From Sporodiniella umbellata (Eukaryota > Mucoromycota > Mucoromycetes > Mucorales > Rhizopodaceae), in NCBI GenBank assembly GCA_025677835.1, contig JAIXMR010000008.1:248001-312000 (forward strand): 64,000 nucleotides of DNA, given 5' to 3'. Position 1 is the stretch's first letter, and every line of letters starts with the position of its first letter. This document shows positions 1 through 12,366 of this stretch, in pieces. The notes under the pieces were generated by a model, which worked only from the letters and a program-made list of their open reading frames with translations, was not told the origin of the DNA and searched no databases. Position numbers and translations under genes: made by a program.

Positions 1-1188
1 CAAAGCTAAAGGGAGATGATGCAGATGAAGTAAAAGCCTCACTGCTTGGTTTTGTAAAACTAGTAGTCGAAGAAAAGTTGATTGCAGCTACAGAGGTACC
101 AGTTTCTGAAACAGTTGTTACATTTGCAGCAGGCACGGAAAATGGTATTTCTGTATCTGCTTTTTCAGGGTCATCCAAGCTTGTCTTTGCTGCAAAAGAT
201 CCAAACGAAAAGGTAGGTGCAGCGCTTCCTGAAGAGCTAGAACCACCGAATACAAAGGATTTTTTACTTGACTGCTCCTCTGGTTCGTCCGCATCCACCA
301 TGTCGACGGAAAGTCGTCTTTTTCTGGAATCAGAAGAGTCGGCTGTAGTAGACTGAGATGACCCAAAACCAGCAAAAGGACTTGGCGTATTTTGTTGTTG
401 ACCAAACGAAAAAGGGGAGGTCTGGTTACTTGATTCGGTACGAGTTTGTCCAAAGTTAAAGGCTACAATAATTCAAAGTGAATGTTAGGCCCTTCAGTGC
501 TTTAGAATAGTTAGCTATACCAGGAGGTTGTGCATTAGCATCGGTTGTCATACTGCCGAATGCAGGGGATTGGGAGGTAGCGGTTGACACACCAGGCGTT
601 CCAAATGAAAATCCAGCGAAAGGGGATGTACTTGGATTAGTACTGTTTGAATTGAAAGGTGAATTAGTAGCAGGGGATGAGTTGTTGAATCCGAAAGGTG
701 TCGTTTGGTTAGTGTTTCCACTATTAGGCCCTCCAAACGAATTTGCAAATGAGCCACCAAACAACTGGCTGTTGAAATTTCCATTGTTGTTTGACCCAAA
801 GCCCATGGGAGCATTGTCTAAAAAATTGCAAATATGTTAACACGATTAGTACTACACAAAAGTTTGACCCACTATCTGCGTTAAACTCCATAGGCTGTGC
901 TATGCTGTTTTGCGCTAGGTTACTTCCAAAACCCGAACCGAAACCCTGTTGCTGTTGCTGTTGCTGTGGAGGTGCAACGGGAAAGCCAAATCCGCTAGGA
1001 TTACTAACACTACCTGCACTTCCAACACTCCCTAAAGATACGGTCGAGGCTGTTCTATTCAGTCGTCTTTTAGGAACTGCGATCTTGCGTTCTGGGAAGG
1101 GGTTATTGGGCTGATTACTATTCAAAATACATACATATATATAAATAAATAAAACGCGTTTTGCTTGCTAAAATTAAACCTACTCCAT
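1..1188 (-). CDS. FG-repeat nucleoporin, 3' end beyond window
   Basis: Likely a nuclear pore protein whose FG repeats bind transport receptors. The product is rich in N, S, Q, G and F, with many FG, GFG, FGS and FGQ motifs, a short poly-Q run and a basic patch near the N terminus (KRRLNR) plus a second further on (RKRRLS) that could be nuclear localisation signals. I place the start at 1186-1188: a two-codon first exon, then introns 1118-1183, 818-857 and 463-520, all in frame. The last exon is open to base 1, so the C terminus lies off the window. No structured domain is visible, so I cannot say which nucleoporin it is; a Nup50/Nup60-like protein with a later Ran-binding domain is possible. 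Class well supported, exact first exon moderately. Confidence 0.7.
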
Positions 1189-2015
1189 CGTATTGTTTTA
1201 TAAAATAATTTATACACAAGATTGCTAGAGCGATCTGCTATTTTCAAAAAAAAAAAAAGAGAAAATAAATAACTTGAGCATCCTCAGGATTTTTTTTTTA
1301 CAAAGTTTAGCAATGGTCAAGAAATCAAGAGTTTGTATTTAGAAAAGAAAGAGCCCTACCCAACACTTAGTCACAATTTGAAGATTTTTTTTTTGAGCGA
1401 ACGGAGTTTTTAGAAGAGCACTTTTATTGGACACGCAATTTATCGTAGGTTTCTCATAACTTTTGCACCAATGTCTGTAATAACTTTTCGTTTTCAATAT
1501 AATGAACGTATCTGCGTTGGACTAATTAATTTTCAAAGCTAATAATAACTTTGTGAGTTTTGGCCTTATTGTGATTCTTTTTTGAAGTAAATGCCCTATT
1601 GTCAAGTATATATGTTGAGTTTCGGCTATATTGCTTATTGTTAAACAACAGTAACCCAAACAAAAAAGTGCATCTTTTTAGATTGTTATGATGTTTTTAT
1701 TTTTAGGAACTTACCAATATGAACTATAGTTGCTGCATCGAAATAATAGCAGCAGCCAGCTGCTCTCTCTAATTGTTTAGAGTAAATCAAGGCAGAACTG
1801 CTGAGAAATATTGCTTTTTTAAGGTACACTGCTGTGTATCCAATTTCATACTGAACTCATAAGCTTGGGACGATATAAAAACTAAAATCTTTAGAACATC
1901 AGGAGCATTAGATAAGCAATTCAAAGGTAAGATAAGTTTATATCTGGTATGGTGACTCTTTTTAGGTTGTATAGATATGAAAGAAAAAAAGAGGCTTTGT
2001 GCTTTTTTTTTTTAT
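1189..2015. other. Intergenic, no gene recognised
   Basis: AT-rich spacer between two minus-strand genes. It should hold the nucleoporin promoter and the 3' region of cullin-1. It contains A and T runs of 9-13 bases. I see no RNA gene and no recognisable coding segment. Confidence 0.5.
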
Positions 2016-4573
2016 TTAAGCAACATATACATAACAGTCCTTTTCTTTTCTTGCAATAAATTGCTTTTCCATCAATTGCTCAATACATTTTTTGATCATA
2101 GATACTGAAGGTGAGAACCTTGAGCTGGATTGATCCAATATTTCTTGGATTAACTGCACATGTGGCAATGTTTGTCTTGACTTCATGATACGGACAATGG
2201 CAGCCTGTATGTACATTCTTCTATCCTCCTCTACTGATTTTCTAGCAGCTAAGGTTTCTTGTTGGTTTTCAGTTTGTTGCTGAGCTGCAGTATTTCCCAC
2301 TTTTATTTTCAATCTCTTGCTGCTGAATTCTGAGTTAATTTCTATATTGCTGCTAGCATTCAGCTCTTCTGATGATGTTAGCAGACACAATTCGATAAGT
2401 GGCCTCAAATTGCGTACAGTCTCAGTCATGCTAAGACCAGAACGATTCATTATATCTTGAATTGTCATCTTTTGGGAATCATTGAACAAAAGAAGCATGA
2501 TCATTTGATACATGCTTACTTGCAGTTCATAGCTTTTATCAAAATAATTGACCCGTATTTCACCTCTGGTCAAATTCCATTGCCATAGTAGTTTTCTTCC
2601 ATTGTAAAGTTTACCGTAGAAGCTTTCAAACCAGGTTATGTTGTTTTCGAGCTAAGATGTATGAGAAAATACACATAAAATAAAATAAAAACTATCATTC
2701 CTTACAACAGTGGGTATCAATAGCTTGTTTGTCTCGGAAGATGCATCATCTTTCTGATTCAAGGGCCAGGCGCCGGCAGTCAATACGAGCGCCTCAACGT
2801 TTCCTAAAGAGGCATATTGTTAAGGAACCTTCAGAATATGTAAATATAAAATAAAAACCTTGTGGTTGGAGTTGGTTGTCTTTTATGTGTGTTTTAAACT
2901 TGCTGTTCAGATCACTACTGAGTGTGATGTCGGTAAACATCTTGTTAAGTTTACTGGTATATTCTACTCCACATATTTCTTTTAGGCGGTTGATCATGTT
3001 TACTTCCAACTCTTCTGAAGATGAGGCGTTGTATATGAGACGTTTGGCGAGCATTCTTGAATAAAACTTTTGGAATACATCCTTGTCATCTACATATTTG
3101 AACAAAGTGATCATTTTCGTCAATTTTTCCTCTTGGTCTTCCTGATCGTCTTCTGCTTCTTTCTTGGTTCTTCTACGCTGACCAGATGAGGTGTTGATAT
3201 CTTTTTTGACGCTGCTCTTTTTTAGCATCATATCACAATATCGTGCCAGTGTTTCTGGGCCGCTTGCTTTTGATGAGTCATTGATAATAGTTCTGAACGC
3301 TTTATCCACAGAAGCAGTGAACAGAGAGTGTCCTTCAAACACCTGAATATTCACTTTATAGTATTTTGAATGTAATCCCAGCAATTGCTCAACAAAAGGT
3401 TTGGGGTTTTTTACCACGCTTGAGCCAAGTTGAGAGAGAATGTCTTTGCCTATTTTGGTTATATAGCTTTCATAAATATCCAAAATTGTTTTTAATCCGT
3501 CAGACAAGCGACCGAGGAGTTTGTAAGCCAAAGTACAATCTATAAAACAGGACAGTCAGCTTTGAACATAGACAAAGTTACAAACCATGAAATCGTTCGT
3601 CTTTTAGCATTGTTCCAAACTCATCAATAATGTATTCTTGATAGGCCATTATATATTGAGCCTCAAACTCTCTTACAATTCTTCCATGTGAAGTAGAATG
3701 ACAGTATTGGTTATTACGCGTTATTTCTTGTTGAAGGCGATCATAGGCTCGTTCCATAAAATGACTGACACTTCCAGACGCGATTTCTCTGGCGGCTTCA
3801 GCTGCGTAATATCGTTTGGTATGTACAAGATATGGTCTCTCAAACTCCTCTATATAAAGCTGTAGTGGTTGCTCTGTAAAAGCGTTGACTTGTACAAGGG
3901 ACGTTACAACAGATTTAATTATATTGTGGGGAGCACTATCACCATTTCTATCCTGTCGTATCCATTCAAAGACCTGGTAAAACAGTTTGTTCTGATTATG
4001 ATCTCTAATAACATAAAGAACATTGTGTTTCCATTGTGATAATGCAACAGCTTCTACATTTTGCTTTTTGTATTTAGCGCCTCGAACAGGTGGATTGGAA
4101 ACGTTGATACGGTCCAAGTAGTGACACCCTCTAGACATGTATTCAGCTGCTAACGCGAAACGGTCGAATGCTTTTGCATACGCGGTAACAATATCGTCAT
4201 GTGAAAGTATTAGCTAAAAAGTTGTTTACTGAGTTTAGTTCAGTATGCATAAAGTTTGACTTACATTGCATTGACTAAGAGTATGTTTTTGAAGGTAGTC
4301 AGCTATACCGTTAAACAGTTCATCTTTAAGGGACTTTGGAGAGGCTACACATAAGTCATACACAATTCTTTTAAAGTAATAATTAGTTTTGTAACTCAAA
4401 AATAAAAAAGACACTTACTGATACATAGTCATTCCCTTAATCTGAGGTTGGTTATGCGAAAGAAAATAAATGCCGTTTAGCATTTCAGTTAGTTGAACAA
4501 AGTGATGCTGAAAATCTGTAGGGTTTTTTTGAGAGCATATTTTTTTGTTTTTATTGTCTGAACTAGGAAACAT
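2016..4573 (-). CDS. CUL1: Cullin-1 (Cdc53-type) SCF ubiquitin ligase scaffold
   Basis: Scaffold of SCF E3 ligases: the N-terminal cullin repeats hold Skp1/F-box adaptors, the C-terminal domain holds the RING protein Rbx1. Six exons; introns 4368-4418, 4214-4264, 3540-3585, 2804-2858 and 2652-2705 give 766 residues, close to human CUL1. Diagnostic stretches include ARYCDMMLKKS, FKYVDDKDVFQKFYSRMLAKRL and the C-terminal winged helix. The neddylation lysine sits in IVRIMKSRQ and the protein ends YVYVA, like the CUL1 ending YSYLA. An acidic/basic insert (RRRTKKEAEDDQEDQEE) in the middle region looks lineage-specific. The start, MFPSSDNK, is the first ATG before the first cullin repeat. The next gene upstream, the hexokinase-like one, ends 83 bp away on the same strand. 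Very likely CUL1 rather than CUL3 or CUL4. Confidence 0.93.
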
Positions 4574-4656
4574 TTACGTGGATGAGAAAAGTAAGCGTTT
4601 CCCCTTTTTTATGTGAATATAAAGTACCAAGTCACGTGCTTTTTTAAAGGTATATT

Positions 4657-6315
4657 TTATTTTCTTTTTTCTGAAAACGTCTCAACCCTCTCATACCCTG
4701 CGGCAATCTTTTCAGCCATCATGGCAACAATAGCAGCACCCACAATTCGTGAATGCTTCACAACTCCTACCGATAGTTTTAAGGCAATCTCTTCAGGAAT
4801 AAGCTCTTTGATTGCCTTACAAACTCGTGGGTGAAATGAAGGGTAATCTTCGTATATACTGCCACTTATAGCTAAAAAAATAATTAGTACACGCGCAAAA
4901 TATTATTGTTTAGTTTACAGATAGCATATCCTTGATCGGTCATCCCGATTCCTCTTTCAACCATATGCTGTACAATAGCAGCAATTGAAGCTCCCACTAG
5001 CTGTGCAGCACGCATACCAACCAACTGGCAGATCTTCTTCACTAATTCTCTGTCTGCCATTGTGGCCTTTGAAATATCCAGCATATCCTCCAAGATAATA
5101 CGTGTGTCTTCTAACTCGTAAGATCTGTCAGCTTCGCAAACATACATGTAGCTTGTGTCGAAACTATGTGGAGTGTTTAACGTTTCAGACGATTCGCCAT
5201 CAAATAAAAGATCCCGATCCACAAGATAAATTATGATGATTCTCGTCAGCTCTCCTAAAAATATTCCAGTTGTCATTTTTTCAAACACATGAAACTGTGG
5301 GTTTATCGATTCTCGAGATAATTTCCTATCAAACCAAGTACAGGGCAAAGTACGTCTAGACGAGCCGAAGTTGCACCATTCTGTATTCATGATGATATCT
5401 AAGCCCTTGGCGACCGTTTGGTCTTTTAGTTTTGTCACGCTTTTTCCTGGTTCATAGTAAGAACAGTTAGTCCCAAGACTATGGACAATACCGATACGTG
5501 TAGTAGGATGCTGATACGCATGCGCCAATAGGGTACAAACAGAGTCTAAAGAATTGGTTGTTCTAGTCGTGGGTTATAAAAATATAAAAGCGAAAAGCGT
5601 ACCGTTGGCTATAGCCACTATTCTGATGGGCAAACCCTTCAGGCGCATATGCTCATGCATAAGCTCCACTATATCCACACCTACGCCGCTTGGGTAACAA
5701 AGACCGTAGCCCAGAGATAATATGCGTCCAGCGTTAAGTTTTGTTTGCTTTATAGCGAACCCAAACGAAACAGCCATTGGATAGATAAAGTGGTCCTGAG
5801 TACCAACACGATTTAAAAAATCAGTGATGCATTCAATGATATAGTCAACCAACACCTCAAAGTCGTCACCGCTGGCAAGATCTTGTGGTATTTTGTATTG
5901 ATATTGGTTGATAGCCAATTTTCCATTATCCCCTTTCAGTTTCACTTGGCACGCAAATATGTCCATGCCAGCTATTTCCAAGGCAAGATAAGTGCCCTTT
6001 TCATTTCCAGTAGGATACCCTATAATGAGCGTCAGTAAACTGAGAGATAACGTTTATAAGGTATTATTAGAATAAATTGAACGGAGAAAAAAAAGTCAAA
6101 GAAGCTCGACCTGTGACATATGTAGGAATCATATTTAAATCGCTTGATCTGTCATCTGCTAATCCAGCAACAATTTCGCTTCTGAACGAAGCAACTACAT
6201 CCTGTAAAACACTTCGACTAAGACAAAATAAACCCTCCAACTCTTTGATAGCTGCTATTTGACCAGGTGTGCAGTGAGACAGCTCATCGAGGTGTACAGC
6301 ATGTTTGTGAGCCAT
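4657..6315 (-). CDS. Hexokinase-family protein with degenerate active-site motifs
   Basis: Shows the full hexokinase fold: 487 residues from four exons (introns 6020-6110, 5546-5602, 4872-4918). Clear family segments are MIPTYVTGYPTGNEKGTYLAL, IANDSVCTLLAHAY (which keeps the catalytic Asp), GTNCSYYE, MNTEWCNFG, FEKMTTGIFLGEL and SGSIYEDYPSF. Two key motifs are changed. The phosphate-binding DLGGTNFR reads EIAGMDIFA (about residues 80-88), and the sugar-binding WTKGF reads SLGYG. GVDGS near the C terminus reads AISGS. Known families include such atypical fungal hexokinases with regulatory roles (for example Aspergillus XprF/HxkD), and I infer a non-catalytic or altered-substrate role. Each exon stays open and in frame, so it does not look like a pseudogene. 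Confidence 0.88.
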
Positions 6316-6436
6316 TAACAAATAGTGAAATAGAAAGATAAAAAAAGAGTCTATATACAACTATCAAAATTATTTTTAAATACTGGGAAGTAACGGGAAG
6401 CTAATTTTTTTGGGGGAAAGAAAAACAAGCGATTCT

Positions 6437-7200
6437 TTATTCTTCAAAAGGAACAAGTTCCCACTGTTGTAAGTCGCATTCTTCTGTTTTACGGATACTC
6501 GTAACCAGTTGGCATCCTGGGTCGGTGCTTCCTCCCTTTGTAAAAATAAATTTCAATTAGCGTTTTGTGTCGCCTTTTTTTTAAAAAATAAAATAAAAAC
6601 AACACGTTACTTCAACTTCCAACACAAGTCTAGGATCTGCTGAAGCGTAGATATAACCATTTCTAGTACCCCATCTTTGGTTGTGTGCCCTAAAAAACTG
6701 GTTAAAAACAACTCAAGTTGTATACCGCCTACATTGTTTTCTTGCCACCGTATTGAAGCAATTTTTCTCCCACTCTCAAGTCGCCTAAACAAAAACAAAA
6801 GATAAGGGTGTTGAGTTGTTATTTGATGCTTACCTCCTCGGATGTCCAGTACCAAGGACGAACTTTTAGAGACTATTTTTCCGTTGTCAAAGCTCCACAG
6901 CTTCAAAATATAAGAAAAGAAATGCGCAAAACGTATCAAAACTTTTATATATATACCTGTGAATCGTCTCCTGTCTTTAGACAGCATTAGTGAATTGTGG
7001 CTTTAAAACTTTGACATACCTTTTCTTTAACTGTAATTTTGGTGCCTTCCTATAGAGCCTAGTTGAGCCATTTCTTTATTTTGTTTTATACCATCTTTTT
7101 TATATACAAAAAAAGTCAATACCTCGTTTGTGCCATTAGTACTTATTACAAAGCCTGTCGGCTTTGACACCAAATAGAAATGTCCGTTTTTTAAAAACAT
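6437..7200 (-). CDS. Single-domain beta-trefoil (ricin-B-type fold) protein
   Basis: A 140-residue protein reconstructed from seven small exons: 7123-7200, 7020-7049, 6957-6974 (18 nt), 6834-6900, 6733-6784, 6611-6689 and 6437-6535. The total is 423 nt, in frame from MFLKNGHFYLVSKP to VPFEE and a stop. Beta-trefoil hallmarks occur three times, once per lobe: QLWSFDNGKIVSKSS with LVLDIRGG, NQRWGTRNGYIYAS with LVLEV, and a final QQWELVPF (the QxW motif). There is no signal peptide or second domain, so it is probably cytosolic. Similar stand-alone trefoil proteins are common in fungi and may bind glycans or simply use the fold; the ligand cannot be told from sequence. It lies 121 bp upstream of the hexokinase-like gene on the same strand. 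Confidence 0.8.
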
Positions 7201-9261
7201 ATTGAAAACGAAAAGAAAAGAAATTGAAATTGAAATTGACTATCATTACTTTTAAAAAGGGTAGTCGTACACACACTAGCTTGCTTTGTCGCACAGTGCT
7301 TAGTTATGACGTTTATGGTTTCCTATTTGCCTTTGGTTTATTTGAATAGCTTAGAACCAAAACCTTTTTTTTTCCTCGGTTGATATAACTATCAAGTATT
7401 CATGACACCTTCGTGATTCGCTGAAGTATTTTCTCTTTTTACACAACAACGAGAGTGAAAACTTAAACTCAGTTCTAGTTTTTATTTCCAAGAAAATCCT
7501 ATTAAACGCAACTCAATAGGATTTCTAGTTTTGGGTAGATTTGAATGGCTGGTTCTTCTAAAAATTTGGACCTTTCAAAACAAAGTAAAGATTGTCGGAT
7601 CTTGAACAGGACTATTTGAAGATGTAGCGGAGCTCGATTCGATTTTGCATATACAACTGTTACGAGCTGACTGATTTAGGTTAGTTTTGCATTCTGTCTT
7701 TCTCGTTTTTTGACTTGTAAAAACAGAACAATAGAAAAAGGATCGTTTGGCGCCTGCAAGAATTAATTATGAAGATCTTTATTAAGAGATTTTTTTTCAC
7801 AGAAGACTTAGATATATTATAGAGTAGCAGGGTATCTTGTTCAACTTCCTTCAATAGTGAGATCATTTTAGTGTAATAGTTGTTAGAACAGAACGAGCTT
7901 CCAAGTTGATTTCAAACAATGAATTTACATCTGCTTTCCCCAAAATATACATGGTATTAGTAATATGCTATGGCTTTTGGAGTATAAATACAGAGCTGCT
8001 CAAAGCTATCTCTTTCGTCACGCAGCGTGTATAAGAACCTTTCGTGTGTATTCAATAAACGATATATAACATTTTCAGCTTTTCTTTAAAAAAACTTTGA
8101 AAATCATGCGCTTAGCTGTTCCTTTTGTAGTTAATATAAAGCCCAAGAAATTTTTTGCTACTATTTTTTTCAATGGACAGCTATTTAGCAAATCAATGTT
8201 GCTTATATTGTTTCTAATGAGAAACACGATACCTATTCAACTTCTCATATATTATTTGATATTGACTAGAAGGCTTTTGAGATACAGCAGTTCTTGATAG
8301 ATTTTTCTTTTAAACGTTAGTCTGCTATCTGACACAGCTTCGTATTTTGGCAATCAAAATTTTAAAAATAATCTGTTGTATTTTCATTCTATTACGCTGC
8401 TTTGAATGTCGCAGTAATGGTTTGTGCAATACACTTTGTTTTTACTGGAACTCGGCCAGATATCTTTTTTACAAAAAAACTAAAAAACGATGTCTTTAAC
8501 GAAGTTATTTTCTAAATAACAGATTTGTACTGACATTAACTTGCGTTTCTCTTTAGAAATGACCGCTTTACTATTCAGTTTTTTCAATATAGATTAAAGC
8601 TAGGTGCTATGGTGATATAATAGACAGATGGACCACCAATAAAAGCGTCATAAGAGTAAAACAACTTTGGAGATGCACTGTTTCGTAGAGTTCATTTTTT
8701 AGCTCATATACAGAGTTTCAAACAAAAACTGCTTCATAAAAAGTACCCAGAAACCCAACATCTTTTCAAAAGTACAAAAAAAGCAGAAATATGGTAACAG
8801 CTAGTATAAAAAGGATGTTTATTAGACAGTTTCAACTAGAAACTAACTCTTCATCTACAGCCAATGCAACTCACATAATATAAAACACTCAAAAATGTTT
8901 TTTGAATAAAAAAAGTCAAAGCGACTACGAAATTCGTATTATAATGAATTGAGGTTTTATACTTGATAAGCAACTAAGCCCTCTTAATATTTTTCGTTTA
9001 TTGCTCTCAAGTCTGTTACTCGAGCTTTCATTATTTCCGTCACTTTTTCTGAAGGAATAATAATAATAACGACAAATATATTCCGTTGATTTGATCAAAT
9101 TTGAACACTTGTCTGAGCAAGAAACGAGGTGTTTTTGTAAGCGGTTTTGTTTGCTCAAAGTTGATGCTGTTCCCCTATACTTCAATCCCCGATTTTCTGT
9201 GCTGACCTATTTTTATTGTATTTTTTTTTTTTGTAACTTTTGTTCCTTTGCTCTTTACAAC
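7201..9261. other. 2 kb intergenic, no gene recognised
   Basis: Divergent spacer between the trefoil gene (minus) and AP-3 beta (plus), so it should hold both promoters. A TATAAATA box-like string occurs near 7983, but no convincing gene follows it. Short ORFs at 7681-7866, 8097-8297 and 8925-9185 have AT-driven composition and match no family I know. I see no tRNA or repeat array. Confidence 0.45.
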
Positions 9262-12145
9262 ATGGAGGTGTCAGACTACATAAACAGTGCAAAAGTGTTT
9301 GCGGAGCAAGCAGCTAAGCTTTCCCAAAAAGTCTCCCTAGGATTGGTCAATAATGCTCGCGAGCTGGGATTTCCTGGAGGCGACTCTGGAGCTCAATACT
9401 TTGATACCTCAGAAGAAAAGATGCGTAATATAAAGCGACAGTTGGATTCCAAGAACGACAGAGAGAAACTAGACGGTCTAAAGAGACTTATAGCCGTAAG
9501 TTTTTGTACATATTATTGTATAGTGCATCGAGAATAATACTGATGTTTCTGTGGTTTAGATGATTTCAAAGGGAAGAGACGTTTCAGAATTCTTCCCCGA
9601 CGTTGTGAAGAATGTCGTCTCTCAAAACATTGAAGTTCGCAAAATTGTTTACATTTACTTACTGAGATATGCAGAACAAGAACCTGACCTGGCTTTGCTA
9701 TCTATAAACTCTTTTCAAAAAGATCTTAGTGACAAAAACCAAATTATCAGAGCCATGGCTCTTCGTGTCATGAGCGGAATTCGCGTACCTGTCATTAGTC
9801 CAATCGTTCTATTGGGAATCAAAAAATGTATAACAGACCCAAGCCCATATGTTCGCAAAACAGCTGCCCACGCTATACCCAAATGCTACAGGTTTGTACT
9901 AAGCGATGCTGGCTTTGTGTTTTAACGTACAACATAGTCTCGACGATTCTCAAAAGGAAGCACTTGTTGATATTATTGCAAGCCTCTTAAAAGATAGATC
10001 AAATATAGTGATAGGAAGCACCATAATGGCATTCAACGAAGTGTGCCCAACGAGATACGATTTAATTCATCCTTGTTTCAGGAAACTGTGCTCTGTTTTA
10101 GGCGATTGCGACGAATGGGGCCAGATGTCGATTCTTGGTGTGTTGTTGAGATATGGTAGATCACAATTTTTAAATCCTAACGGAAACGTAAAGCCATTAT
10201 TTTTAGTTGATACGTTTGTTTGTCTAACCTTTTTTTTTTTTTGGTATAGGGAGAAGATAAATCGCGCACTCCACCTAAAAAAAAAACAGTGCAATCAAAC
10301 AAAGCGTTTTACTCTTCCGATGAAAGTGAAGACGACGCAGTTATTGCAGATGATACCATTGATCTTGATGTAGACCACGAGCTGTTGTTGAAGAGCTGTT
10401 TGCCTTTGTTACAAAGCCGCAACAGCGGTGTTGTTTTAGCTGTCACAAAGCTCTATTATTACTTAGCACCTGCAGCAGAAGCTGAAAAACTTACAAAGTC
10501 TTTGATACGGTTGTTGCGATCTCATCGAGAGCTATGTTATGTTGTGCTAACCAATATTGCTACTATGGCAGCTAGCAGGCCTGTAAATTTTTAACAGTGT
10601 TATATCAATCCTTTGCTAATGCTTTATAATCTAGTATCTATTTGAATCACACTTTCAGCAGTTTTATGCGCAATCAACGGAACCGGTTTTTATCCGAAAC
10701 ACGAAACTCGATATACTAACAACCATTGCCAACGAATCTAATATACACACTTTACTCAGCGAGCTACAGGTACACTGAAAGAACCATAGATTGAAGAAAA
10801 GGAATATAACGAGTAAATCTATAGCAATATGTCAAAAGCCCCAACAAAGATTTTGTGGCTGCTACAATCCAAGCTATTGCTAGATGTGCAACCAATGTAC
10901 CAGCAGCATCCGATCAATGTATTCGCCTTTTGATGAAGCTTCTTCATAGTAAAAACGGTACGTCTAAATATACATGTGTACACATATATATATGTGTGTG
11001 TACTTAAGCATTATAGACTTGATCTAATAGAGTTTTTTTTATAGAGCTTGTTGTTGCTGAATCTGTGTTGGTCCTCACTCGGCTGCTGAAAGCACCTAGT
11101 CAGGAACGATCTAAATCGGTTATTTCCCTCGTCAAACTTTTGGAAAACATCCATGTTCCAAAAGCAAGAGCCAATGTTTTTTGGCTTGTGGGTCAATATG
11201 CGGAAATACTACCTAAAGTGGGCCCTGATGTTTTACGTCAAGCTGTAAAGGGATTTACAAAAGAGGTAACTAGTTTGAATACAAATCTAGTTTTTATATG
11301 GCACTGATTTGGCCATTTCTAGGAAAATGTCACCAAACTCCAAATTATTACACTATCTGCCAAATTGATATGCCTAGACCCTGAACACCCTGCCTTAATT
11401 TTGTTGAACCAATACCTATTTGGTTTAGCTCGATATGATGTAGACTATGACGTGAGAGACAGAGCAAGGTTTTTACGCGTGTTGACGATAACACAAGGAG
11501 AGGAAAAGGCTGGGCTCAGTGCATTAAAGCAAAACCTTAAGGAAATCATACTATCAAACAAATCGCCAATAGCGGAGAATGGAGCACAAGGTATAGGTTT
11601 TTTTTTTAAAAAAAAAGTCCTTAAGGAAAGCACTTTAACAATCTCATCTTTTAGAAGCTTCTACTTACATGGTAGGATCTCTTTCGCTTTTGGCAAACCA
11701 ACCTTTGCCTGGGTATGAGCCACTTCCTGACTTCCCCGAAAACCAGCCTGATCCCAATGTTCGTGATGTTGAAGAACTAGAGGGTTGGAGTGGAAGCCGT
11801 ACAACAGTAATGGAGTCTGGATTTGGCAGTGATAGTTTTAGTAACCGTGGAAGAGCTTCCACAGCTCTGTCAGGGGTTGAAGCAATAGGAAGTTCCTCCG
11901 TTTACCCAGCTGTGGTCAAGAAGAAGGGCAATGATTATGATTTAGACGCTTTTTATGACGAGTCGTCCAGCGAAGAAGAATCTGAAGGCTCGGAAAATTC
12001 AGAAGTAAGCTCAGAAGAAGACTCAGAGGAAGATTCAGAAGACAGTTCTGGAGAATCCGAAGAAAGTGAAAATGAGGTTTCAGACTCTAGTGATTCAGAT
12101 ACATTGAGTACATCCAGAAAAGCTTCAAAAAAGGCACACAATTAA
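9262..12145 (+). CDS. APL6: AP-3 adaptor complex subunit beta
   Basis: Large subunit of the AP-3 coat, which sorts cargo directly from Golgi/endosomes to the vacuole. Nine exons; introns 9496-9559, 9892-9937, 10188-10249, 10583-10634, 10770-10824, 10958-11044, 11266-11322 and 11591-11654 give 798 residues. The adaptin trunk is clear: [58 protein letters not shown] and the [10 protein letters not shown] block before the hinge. An acidic patch ([10 protein letters not shown]) falls at about residue 270, as in the family. The C terminus is a long Ser/Glu/Asp tail (11959-12110), typical of AP-3 beta hinges, and stops without an appendage domain, as in the shorter yeast subunit. The start [11 protein letters not shown] is the ATG that opens the first family-like helix. 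Convergent with VPS1. Confidence 0.93.
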
Positions 12146-12366
12146 AAGGACTTTTTACAACTAATAAACATATAAATGTACATAATTATAAGTTGGGCAA
12201 GCGCTTTGAAAATTGGAAACTACAAACCATGGACTAAAAAAAAGTCCCTTTTTATATATTGTTGTTTATAATGAACACTCAGTTTATACTCTTGGTTTTC
12301 TGTGGCATTGTTTTTTTCTTTTTCTTTAAAAAAAAAATGTTTGTATTGGAATGTTCTTTAAAACAA

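Noticed and set aside
4613..4834. 73-codon plus-strand ORF
   Set aside because: Antisense to the last exon of the hexokinase-like gene.
11445..11633. Minus-strand ORF across an AP-3 beta exon and intron 8
   Set aside because: Antisense shadow; the plus strand carries adaptin sequence with matching introns.
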